NCBI GenBank assembly: GCA_028277515.1
Contig: JANQGC010000053.1
Location: 1 to 15,972, forward strand
Reading direction: 5' to 3'
From: Anaerolineae bacterium
GTDB lineage: Bacteria > Chloroflexota > Anaerolineae > Promineifilales > Promineifilaceae
Length of the DNA: 15,972 bases
Of this stretch, positions 7,576-13,087 are shown in pieces. Position 1 is the first letter of the stretch. Every line of letters begins with the position of its first letter. Under the pieces are notes generated by a model. That model saw only the letters and a program-made list of their open reading frames with translations, was not told the DNA's origin and ran no database searches. The translations under genes were made by a program, and so were the position numbers.

Positions 7576-7935
7576 TTTTGTGCATAGCCGTATTGCTATC
7601 CTCCGCAAGCAGCTTCTGTACCTGGGGCAGCGCGGTATCTGGTTTGTGCTGTTCGACCCGGTGCAGCGCCTCTATTTGTATTTCCGGGTTGGAGTTGGCT
7701 GTCAGGGCCAGGATGTGCCCAGGAAAGGTAGGATGTTCGGCCGATTCCAGCAAATCCAACCCCAGTAGACATAGGGTAGGAAGGAGGCGCCGTAATCATT
7801 CAAGAATAGCGCATTTCCTATGATGAGCACCAGCGCCGTTAATATCCCAAAGGTGAAGGATTGGCCTAAGAGCAGCAACAGTCGGGTTCGTAGTTTGTTA
7901 TCTCCACTCTTGATGTTCAGAAATAGCTGCATCAT
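7576..7935 (-). pseudogene. Internally deleted membrane transporter (MFS-like) with HEAT repeats
   Basis: Read from 7935 leftwards, ATG starts MMQLFLNIKSGDNKLRTR followed by a hydrophobic helix and NALFLNDYGASFLPYVYWGW, as at the N-terminus of MFS/nucleotide-translocase-like proteins. At about 7750-7760 the reading frame switches to DLLESAEHPTFPGH, then NPEIQIEALHRVEQHK and ALPQVQKLLAEDSNTAM, which is HEAT-repeat-like sequence expected at the far C-terminus of such proteins. Nearly all of the transporter core is missing, so an internal deletion removed the middle. The sequence ends at about 7576 where the opposing fragment ends. No intact product can be made. Family assignment is from recollection and only moderately sure. 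Confidence 0.5.
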
Positions 7936-7988
7936 TCTCTACTATTGTGATCTTTGGGGTTAGTGTTCTATCTCAATGATCGTTGATA

Positions 7989-8050
7989 AAGTGACAGTCA
8001 CTTAAAAGTTACAGGCTTGAGGCAAGCACAAATCAAAGTGACTGTCACTT
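7989..8050. repeat. Upstream pair of 15-bp palindromes (AAGTGACAGTCACTT)
   Basis: AAGTGACAGTCACTT (7989-8003) and AAGTGACTGTCACTT (8036-8050) are each self-complementary except at the central base, and the two are inverse complements of each other. Together with the pair at 8332-8364 they bracket the DUF2277 gene. They lie 57 bp or more upstream of the DUF2277 promoter. Confidence 0.8.
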
Positions 8051-8103
8051 TCGTTAAGAATAGTAACAAAGAACAGATAGGTGAGCTAAGTCAGGTCATA
8101 AGT

Positions 8104-8112
8104 TGGTATAAT
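8104..8112 (+). promoter_or_regulatory. Extended -10 promoter of the DUF2277 gene
   Basis: TGGTATAAT matches the extended -10 consensus TGnTATAAT exactly. No good -35 box is visible, as is usual for extended -10 promoters. Transcription would start near 8119, ahead of AAGG and ATG 8132, and this rules out the in-frame ATG at 8111, which lies inside the box. Confidence 0.6.
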
Positions 8113-8131
8113 GGGGCAAAAAGGTTGGGTT

Positions 8132-8332
8132 ATGTGTCGAAATATTAAGAAGTTACGTTTTGCAGATCGAGGTCCGACGGATGAAGAGTTAGAGTTGGCC
8201 GCTTTGCATTTTGTGCGCAAGGTGAGCGGCTATCGCCAGCCATCGAAGGCTAACGAGGCCGTGTTTGAGCGGGCGGTGCGGGATGTGGCTGCTGCGACAA
8301 AGAAGATGTTTGAAGGGTTGGTAGTGCGGTGA
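8132..8332 (+). CDS. DUF2277 family protein
   Basis: A 66-residue protein beginning MCRNIKKLRFADRGPTDEE, with VRKVSGYRQPSKANEAVFERA split across its middle, the hallmark of DUF2277. Members are small, conserved mainly in Actinobacteria and Chloroflexota, and have no known biochemical role. The start is ATG 8132, preceded by AAGG and by an extended -10 box at 8104-8112; the family also normally starts MCRNI. No signal peptide or membrane segment is present, so it should be cytoplasmic. The last base of its stop codon is the first base of the next palindrome. It lies 44 bp upstream of fbp on the same strand, so the two may be co-transcribed. Confidence 0.85.
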   Translation: MCRNIKKLRFADRGPTDEELELAALHFVRKVSGYRQPSKANEAVFERAVRDVAAATKKMFEGLVVR

Positions 8333-8364
8333 AGTGACAGTCACTTCAAAAGTGACTGTCACTA
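8332..8364. repeat. Downstream pair of 15-bp palindromes between DUF2277 and fbp
   Basis: AAGTGACAGTCACTT (8332-8346) and AAGTGACTGTCACTA (8350-8364) are separated by 3 bp. They have the same sequence and order as the pair at 7989-8050, with one changed end base. They fill the whole gap between the DUF2277 stop and the fbp ribosome binding site. In RNA the two units could also pair with each other to make one long hairpin. Confidence 0.8.
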
Positions 8365-8376
8365 GAAGGTATGGAT

Positions 8377-10335
8377 ATGAATTTAGGATATTTAGAACTG
8401 CTGGCTGAGCGATATCCTTCGATTCGATCGGCCGCGCTTGAGATGGCATCATTGGAAGCCAGCCTGCATTTGCCAAAGGAAACGGAACATTTTCTTTCCG
8501 ATCTGCATGGCGCGTACGAACCCTTTTTACATCTGCTGAAGAGCAGTTCCGGCTCGCTGCGGCGACGAATTGATGAATTGTTTGGTGAGGAATTATCGGT
8601 TGAGGAGCGCAGCTCTCTGGCCGTGTTAATTTATTATCCGCAGCAAAAACTATCCCTGGTTTTTGATGAGGTCGAGGATGGGGATGCCTGGTGCCGCCGG
8701 ATGCTGCCCTATCTCATACGGCTGGCGCGCGTCGTCAGCTCGAAATATACACAGTCTCAAATCGGCCGGCTGCTGCCCCAAGAGTATGGGCAAATAATCA
8801 CCAATCTGCTGTCTGCCCCAGGGGCGGAAGCAATACAGCAGCATTACTATGAAGCGTTAATTGAGGCCACAATCCAGGTTGGGCAAGGGCGTGGGCTGAC
8901 GGTTGCCCTGGCCCAGTTGATCCAGCGGGTGGCGATCGGCCACCTGCATATCATTGGCGACATTTATGATCGTGGCCCGGGCGCGCATATTATCATGGAC
9001 GAGCTGATGAATTATCATTCAGTCGATATTCAATGGGGCAATCATGACATTGTCTGGATGGGCGCGGCCGCCGGAAGTTGGGCTTGCATGGCCAATGTGG
9101 TGCGAATTTCTCTGCGCTACAACAATTTGGAGACGTTGGAAAACGGTTATGGTATTAATCTCATTCCCCTGGTTTCTTTCGCGCTGGATGTTTATGGGGA
9201 TGATCCTTGCCGGCAGTTTATTCCCAAATTGGAGGATGATCCGCTGCGCATTGATCGGATGGATGAGACGGAACTGCTGCTGCTGGCGCGTATGCAAAAA
9301 GCGATCACCATCATCCAGTTTAAGTTGGAAGGACAGGTTATCAAACGCCGGCCGCATTACGATATGAGCGACCGTCTGTTGCTGGATAAGATTATTCATG
9401 AGCGGGGCACGGTGTGTATTGACGGCCGTGAATACGAATTAATCGACACCCATTTCCCCACCATTGATGCGGATGACCCCTATGCCTTGACGGAGCGTGA
9501 AATCCAGTTGATGCGCCGCCTGGTCCTGGGATTCAAAACCAGCGCGGCATTGCAGCGGCATGTCCGTTTTCTCTACTCACATGGTGGCATGTACCGCGTA
9601 TATAACAACAACCTGCTCTATCATGGTTGTATCTCTTTGAACCCCGACGGCACTTTCACGGAATTAACCATGGGAGGGGAAAGGTATAGGGGCAAGTCGT
9701 ACATGGACCGCGTGGAGCGTCTGGCTCGTCAGGGTTATTTCGCCGCCGGCCGGGAGGAACGTCAATACGGGCAAGATGCCATGTGGTATCTGTGGAGCGG
9801 TTCGCGCTCGCCTTTGTTCGGCAAGAGCAAAATGGCCACTTTTGAACGTTATTTTGTGCGGGACAAGAAGACACATCAGGAAAGGCAAAATCCATATTAC
9901 AATTTTTATGACGATGAACGGGTAATTGGCCAGATTTTCGATGAATTTGGCATTAACCCGCAGCAGGGCTGTATTGTCAATGGCCATGTGCCCGTGCGCG
10001 TAGTTAAGGGACAAAGTCCGATTAAGGCCAACGGTAAACTGCTGATCATTGACGGTGGCATGGCCAGGGCGTATCAGAAGGTGACCGGCATCGCCGGATT
10101 TACCTTGATCGCTAATTCGCGCGGCCTGCTGCTGGCCGAACATAAACCGTTTGAGTCGGCCCAAATGGCGATTGAGGAGAACCTGGAATTAGAATCGAAA
10201 ACAGAGATCGTTTTCTCTTATGAACGGCGGCAGTTTGTGAAGGACACGGATAAAGGGTCCGATGTCAGGCAGCGGATGGATGCTTTGGGGGCGTTGGTAG
10301 AGGCGTACCAGGCGGGTTTGATCAAAGAAAAGTAG
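8377..10335 (+). CDS. fbp: Fructose-1,6-bisphosphatase class III
   Basis: A 652-residue cytoplasmic enzyme that hydrolyses fructose 1,6-bisphosphate to fructose 6-phosphate in gluconeogenesis. It matches the large Bacillus-type class III enzyme: an N-terminal YLELLAERYPS, HFLSDLHGAYEPF (D42), and metallophosphatase motifs GDIYDRG (194-200, D195/D198), WGNHD (N222, H223, D224) and NGHVPV (H537), followed by IDGGMARAYQ and TGIAGFTLI. All motifs look intact and the length is normal (about 640-670). Two in-frame ATGs are possible; AGAAGG at 8364-8369 lies 7 bases before ATG 8377 but only 1 base before 8371, so I choose 8377. It follows DUF2277 on the same strand and its own leader is made of the paired palindromes. 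A hairpin at 10348-10369 ends the unit. Confidence 0.93.
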   Translation: MNLGYLELLAERYPSIRSAALEMASLEASLHLPKETEHFLSDLHGAYEPFLHLLKSSSGSLRRRIDELFGEELSVEERSSLAVLIYYPQQKLSLVFDEVEDGDAWCRRMLPYLIRLARVVSSKYTQSQIGRLLPQEYGQIITNLLSAPGAEAIQQHYYEALIEATIQVGQGRGLTVALAQLIQRVAIGHLHIIGDIYDRGPGAHIIMDELMNYHSVDIQWGNHDIVWMGAAAGSWACMANVVRISLRYNNLETLENGYGINLIPLVSFALDVYGDDPCRQFIPKLEDDPLRIDRMDETELLLLARMQKAITIIQFKLEGQVIKRRPHYDMSDRLLLDKIIHERGTVCIDGREYELIDTHFPTIDADDPYALTEREIQLMRRLVLGFKTSAALQRHVRFLYSHGGMYRVYNNNLLYHGCISLNPDGTFTELTMGGERYRGKSYMDRVERLARQGYFAAGREERQYGQDAMWYLWSGSRSPLFGKSKMATFERYFVRDKKTHQERQNPYYNFYDDERVIGQIFDEFGINPQQGCIVNGHVPVRVVKGQSPIKANGKLLIIDGGMARAYQKVTGIAGFTLIANSRGLLLAEHKPFESAQMAIEENLELESKTEIVFSYERRQFVKDTDKGSDVRQRMDALGALVEAYQAGLIKEK

Positions 10336-10347
10336 CGGGAACGATGG

Positions 10348-10369
10348 TGCCAACTTTCAATGGTTGGCA
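10348..10369. terminator. Hairpin between the convergent fbp and antitoxin genes
   Basis: TGCCAAC (10348-10354) pairs with GTTGGCA (10363-10369) around an 8-base loop. It begins 12 bp after the fbp stop and ends 11 bp before the antitoxin stop, so it could serve both converging units. The T-run is short (TCTTTA), so efficiency is uncertain. Confidence 0.55.
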
Positions 10370-10380
10370 TCTTTAAGGTG

Positions 10381-10749
10381 TCATTCCGCTTCTAAGGTGG
10401 AGATCGTTCGTTCCAGAGCCGTGCTGCCACCGAAGGTATCCATTAAGGTCTTCAAACCATCCATAAATTTCTCAGCTTCGGCAGGAATAGTGATATCCCG
10501 CTTAGCCAGTTCATTCATCATGTGGTAAACGCTGATCTCCGCATATTTGGCGGCCGCGCTGAGATCGGCTTCACCTCTTTTGTAGGCGATGATTGCTTTT
10601 TCCAATCGTTGCTCAGCTATACCCTTAAGGACGAAGCGTTTTAATAAAGCCGCTTCGGAGACACCCTCATCCTGACTAATTTGCTTTAATTTTTCACTAT
10701 TGTCTTCATCTAATCGAATGGATTTGGTTACTGACTTAGTTCCGCTCAT
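10381..10749 (-). CDS. UPF0175-type antitoxin
   Basis: A 122-residue protein with a ribbon-helix-helix-like N-terminus (TKSIRLDEDNSEKLKQISQ, about residues 7-45) and a UPF0175-like middle (RLEKAIIAYKRGEADLSAAA, then KYAEISVYHMMNELAKRDI, about 53-90), plus a 30-residue tail. UPF0175 proteins are the usual partners of DUF3368 PIN-domain toxins: they bind and inhibit the toxin and repress the operon. Its start overlaps the end of the toxin gene by 14 bp, and GGAAGG lies about 6 bases upstream of ATG 10749, so it is translated well. The order is reversed from the common antitoxin-first layout. Confidence 0.75.
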   Translation of the reverse strand: MSGTKSVTKSIRLDEDNSEKLKQISQDEGVSEAALLKRFVLKGIAEQRLEKAIIAYKRGEADLSAAAKYAEISVYHMMNELAKRDITIPAEAEKFMDGLKTLMDTFGGSTALERTISTLEAE

Positions 10750-11248
10750 TTTTTCCTTCCTTGAAGCGCTTTAAAGTCTCTAATGCAATCATTGCGGTTC
10801 TTCTTAACTTTTTACTAACTTGAATTTTTTGCATTGATTCGATTGCCATTTGGTATGTAATTTCACTTCGCTCATAAAGAAAAACAATAAAATCGGCCGT
10901 CCCTACTATTTTTATTCCTACACTTTTGGATCGATGATATGGGTTTGCGTCATCTATCAATAGAAAATAATCGTTTTCAATGGCAAGCGCAATAGCCGCG
11001 TTTTCACCGCTTTGAAACCAGGAGAGCGGCCGTTTGGGATTTTGAACCTTGATAATTTTTTGTTCTACCCAATGTATGAATTTCAATGCACTATTGCTTT
11101 GAATTTCAAACACATCGAATGGATATCGAATTTCGGAAGCAACTGCATCACATGCAAATAACTGAAAATAGTCAACCACATGCTCTTCAATTTTGCCTGC
11201 GCAAACATTTATCCAAAATGAAGCGTCGAGCGATGCATTTTGCTTCAT
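10736..11248 (-). CDS. PIN-domain toxin (DUF3368-like)
   Basis: A 170-residue putative ribonuclease of the VapC-like PIN fold. The acidic residues expected to bind Mg2+ or Mn2+ are present: D8 in LDASFWIN, E39 in CDAVASEI, E82 in SGENAAIALAI, D99/D100 in LLIDD and D119 in GTADF. A segment near 130-145 (RSEITYQMAIESMQKI) matches the C-terminal helix of DUF3368 proteins. Such toxins cleave cellular RNA unless bound by their antitoxin, here the overlapping downstream gene. No Shine-Dalgarno sequence precedes ATG 11248, and the predicted promoter lies so close that the message may be leaderless. Composition is AT-rich relative to the flanking fbp and hydratase genes, in line with a mobile cassette. 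Confidence 0.72.
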   Translation of the reverse strand: MKQNASLDASFWINVCAGKIEEHVVDYFQLFACDAVASEIRYPFDVFEIQSNSALKFIHWVEQKIIKVQNPKRPLSWFQSGENAAIALAIENDYFLLIDDANPYHRSKSVGIKIVGTADFIVFLYERSEITYQMAIESMQKIQVSKKLRRTAMIALETLKRFKEGKNERN

Positions 11249-11258
11249 AATTGTATTG

Positions 11259-11287
11259 ATTTTACACTATTCTTCTTGAGTTGTCTA
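11259..11287 (-). promoter_or_regulatory. Promoter of the toxin-antitoxin operon
   Basis: On the minus strand, TAGACA (11287-11282) and TAAAAT (11264-11259) are separated by exactly 17 bp. Transcription would start near 11252, about four bases before ATG 11248, which fits the lack of a ribosome binding site. Confidence 0.55.
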
Positions 11288-11381
11288 TCGTTTTCTCTTT
11301 AATAAATGAAACTGTGAAATCTTTGATTACCAATTTTTTCCGAACTTTCATCAATCACGTACAGGGCTGGATATAGGCTTT

Positions 11382-12182
11382 CTAGCCCGATTGGCGATCA
11401 GGGTGGTCGCGTTCACGGAAGCGGCGCAGCCCTTCGGCCGTTTCCGGCTGGTGAATCGAATGGTTGAAGCATTGGGCTTCGATGCGCAGTCCTTCATCCA
11501 AAGGCCGGCCAAATCCGCGCACGGCCGCTTCTTTATCGCTCAGCATGGCCGGCTGCGGCAGGTCGCAGATGAAGGAAGCCAACTCAAGGGCGCGCGCCAG
11601 GGATTGCCCTTTGGGGACCACCTCGTTGGCCAGCCCGATAGCCAGCGCTTCCTGGGCATCAATGATCCGGCCGGTGATGATCAGATCCATCGCCCGGCCC
11701 ATGCCGATGATGCGCGGCAGACGCTGCGTGCCGCCATCCCCCAGGCCGATATTCCAACGGCGGCAGGTGACGTCGAAGGTGGCCTGCTCTTCGGCGATGC
11801 GTATGTCGGCAAAGCAGGCCCATTCCAATCCCCCGGCATAGGCCACCCCATTGACGGCAGCGATGATGGGCTTGTAGATGTCGGTCCAGCGGGTGGGACC
11901 GATGATGCCCGGCGCTTGACCCTGGTTGTGCAGAGCAATCTCCTCCGCTGAACTGGGGATCAATGCTTCCCCGGCGTAAAGATCGCCACCGGAGCAGAAC
12001 GCTTTATCACCCGCGCCGGTGATGATAGCCACTTTGGCTTCATCGTCGTCGCGGAAGTCACTCCAGGCGGCGATTAGCTCACGGTGCGTTTGCGGGCCGA
12101 TGCAGTTGTGGGCTTCCGGCCGGTTGAAGCGGATGATGCGGATGTCATGATGTTTACGGTACTCGATTTCTCTGAACTTCAT
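11382..12182 (-). CDS. Enoyl-CoA hydratase/isomerase family protein
   Basis: A 266-residue crotonase-fold protein expected to act on an acyl-CoA thioester. Seen: IRFNRPEAHNCIG (17-29), the oxyanion-hole region KAFCSGGDLYAGE (60-72) and AAVNGVAYAGGLEWACFAD (108-126). E120 matches the first catalytic Glu (Glu144 of rat enoyl-CoA hydratase). Twenty residues later, where Glu164 is expected, there is C140 in FDVTCRRWNIGLGDGG. Without that Glu the protein is more likely an isomerase or another crotonase-type enzyme than a normal hydratase. GTQRLPRIIG follows as in the family. Start ATG 12182 has AAGGAG about 9 bases upstream. It stands alone and is divergent from the DinB-like gene, with two operator-like repeats between them. 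Confidence 0.85.
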   Translation of the reverse strand: MKFREIEYRKHHDIRIIRFNRPEAHNCIGPQTHRELIAAWSDFRDDDEAKVAIITGAGDKAFCSGGDLYAGEALIPSSAEEIALHNQGQAPGIIGPTRWTDIYKPIIAAVNGVAYAGGLEWACFADIRIAEEQATFDVTCRRWNIGLGDGGTQRLPRIIGMGRAMDLIITGRIIDAQEALAIGLANEVVPKGQSLARALELASFICDLPQPAMLSDKEAAVRGFGRPLDEGLRIEAQCFNHSIHQPETAEGLRRFRERDHPDRQSG

Positions 12183-12202
12183 GATTTGTAACTCCTTTTT
12201 TG

Positions 12203-12220
12203 CGCGAAAGGGATTTCGCG
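12203..12220. repeat. Nested palindromic repeat, partial copy 3
   Basis: CGCGAAA-GGGA-TTTCGCG is the small hairpin that forms the right half of copies 1 and 2, followed by GGTTGC (GGTTAC in the others). The left half is missing. It lies 20 bp before the hydratase start codon, close to its ribosome binding site. Confidence 0.65.
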
Positions 12221-12252
12221 GTTGCCTGTAACGAGTTGCTTTCCAGCTTGTA

Positions 12253-12318
12253 GCTTGAACAAACTAGAAAGTTCGTTCTACAGTCTCGTGGCTTGAACAA
12301 ACTAGAAATTTTGTTCTA
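12253..12318. repeat. Two direct repeats with internal dyad, operator-like
   Basis: GCTTGAACAAACTAGAAA begins both 28-bp units (12253-12280 and 12291-12318), which match at 26 of 28 positions with a 38-bp period. Each contains an imperfect 22-bp dyad, for example GAACAAACT...GTTCGTTC at 12257-12278 and 12295-12316. Size and symmetry resemble TetR-family operators. The units sit between the divergent hydratase and DinB genes and could control either or both. No regulator gene is adjacent. Confidence 0.6.
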
Positions 12319-12321
12319 TTT

Positions 12322-12352
12322 TTGTTAGAATTGTTTCAGCAGATGGTATTAT
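12322..12352 (+). promoter_or_regulatory. Possible promoter of the DinB-like gene
   Basis: TTGTTA (12322-12327) and TATTAT (12347-12352) have a 19-bp spacer, which is long. The -35 box begins four bases after the second operator-like repeat. The evidence is weak. Confidence 0.3.
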
Positions 12353-12398
12353 TTTTTCAATAGAATCACAAAAAACTTTATTTAGAGGTAGTCAGGAT

Positions 12399-12887
12399 AT
12401 GAATACAGAAGCTTTTAGACACTTCTACGCTTATCACTTCGCTGAAAACCGCAAGATTTGGGAGAATTATGTCACTCAATTATCCCAAGAACAGTTTACC
12501 CAAGATGTAGACTACTCGCATGGCTCTGTTCGCGATCAGATTTTTCATCTGATCAGCGTTGACGCTGCCTGGTTTAGTGATCTGAGAGGTACGGCATTCC
12601 CAGAAACGCTCGATCCGGTGAAATTTTCCGACTATGAAAGCATTCGCACTTATTGGGATCAAGTTGAACAGGATATGATCGATTACCTGGCTGCGTTGGA
12701 CGATGATATGTTGTCTACGAAGCCTTTATTGGGGGAAGATGAAAATCTCCTTTTATGGCAGGTTCTGCTGCATGTGGTTAATCACGGCACCGATCATCGG
12801 GCGCAAATTCTCAGGGCGCTGAATGATTTGGGTGTGGAGACAAGCTATCAAGATTACATATTTTTTGTCTATGGCAATCCTCTCTAG
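12399..12887 (+). CDS. DinB family protein (putative metal-dependent enzyme)
   Basis: A 162-residue four-helix protein of the DinB/YfiT superfamily. The three metal-ligand histidines are in the expected places: H50 in RDQIFHLISVDAAWF, and H129 and H133 in HVVNHGTDHRAQIL. This family includes thiol-dependent transferases and other metal enzymes; the substrate here cannot be told, and no role in DNA repair should be assumed from the name. No signal peptide is present, so it should be cytoplasmic. The start ATG 12399 has AGAGG about 10 bases and AGGA 2 bases upstream. It is divergent from the acyl-CoA enzyme gene, with shared operator-like repeats, and convergent with the beta-helix gene. Confidence 0.85.
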   Translation: MNTEAFRHFYAYHFAENRKIWENYVTQLSQEQFTQDVDYSHGSVRDQIFHLISVDAAWFSDLRGTAFPETLDPVKFSDYESIRTYWDQVEQDMIDYLAALDDDMLSTKPLLGEDENLLLWQVLLHVVNHGTDHRAQILRALNDLGVETSYQDYIFFVYGNPL

Positions 12888-12955
12888 GACAGGACGCAGG
12901 CGAGAGCTGAGAGTTTTTTCTGAGCCGTGCTGCGGTTGTTCTTATCGTGAATAAA

Positions 12956-13087
12956 AGGACGCGGACCTACGCAGATAACCGCGGATATTTGACTGGGTTT
13001 TTACGGATAAACAGGGAAGGAAAAAACAAAAAAATCCGCTCTAGCCTGTGTTGAGCCTGCCGAAATATCTGCTCTCGTCCGCGTCCT
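12956..13087. repeat. Inverted repeat enclosing a decamer array
   Basis: AGGACGCGGAC (12956-12966) and GTCCGCGTCCT (13077-13087) are perfect 11-bp inverted repeats, the second touching the stop codon of the minus-strand gene. Just inside, three decamers GCGGACCTAC, GCAGATAACC and GCGGATATTT (12961-12990) form a 10-bp tandem array, with a weak fourth relative ACGGATAAAC near 13003. At 13045-13064 there is a match to a widespread repeat type (TTGAGCCTGCCGAA). No gene is visible between 12888 and 13085. Confidence 0.6.

Noticed and set aside
7580..7823. Plus-strand tail of the kinase-remnant frame as a real domain
   Set aside because: Cys/Ser-rich translation with no family likeness; the opposite strand here gives clear HEAT-like and membrane sequence, so the plus frame is its shadow.
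8111..8131. ATG 8111 as the DUF2277 start
   Set aside because: It lies inside the extended -10 box, and the family normally begins MCRNI, matching ATG 8132.
7989..8364. CRISPR array made of AAGTGAC repeats
   Set aside because: Only four 15-bp units in two pairs, spacers of unequal length (32, 281 and 3 bp) and a gene between the pairs; no cas gene.
7989..8364. Insertion sequence around DUF2277
   Set aside because: No transposase and no target-site duplication visible; kept only as a possible cassette in the findings.
11391..11951. Plus-strand 186-codon open frame
   Set aside because: It is the antisense of the crotonase-family gene, which carries all expected motifs.
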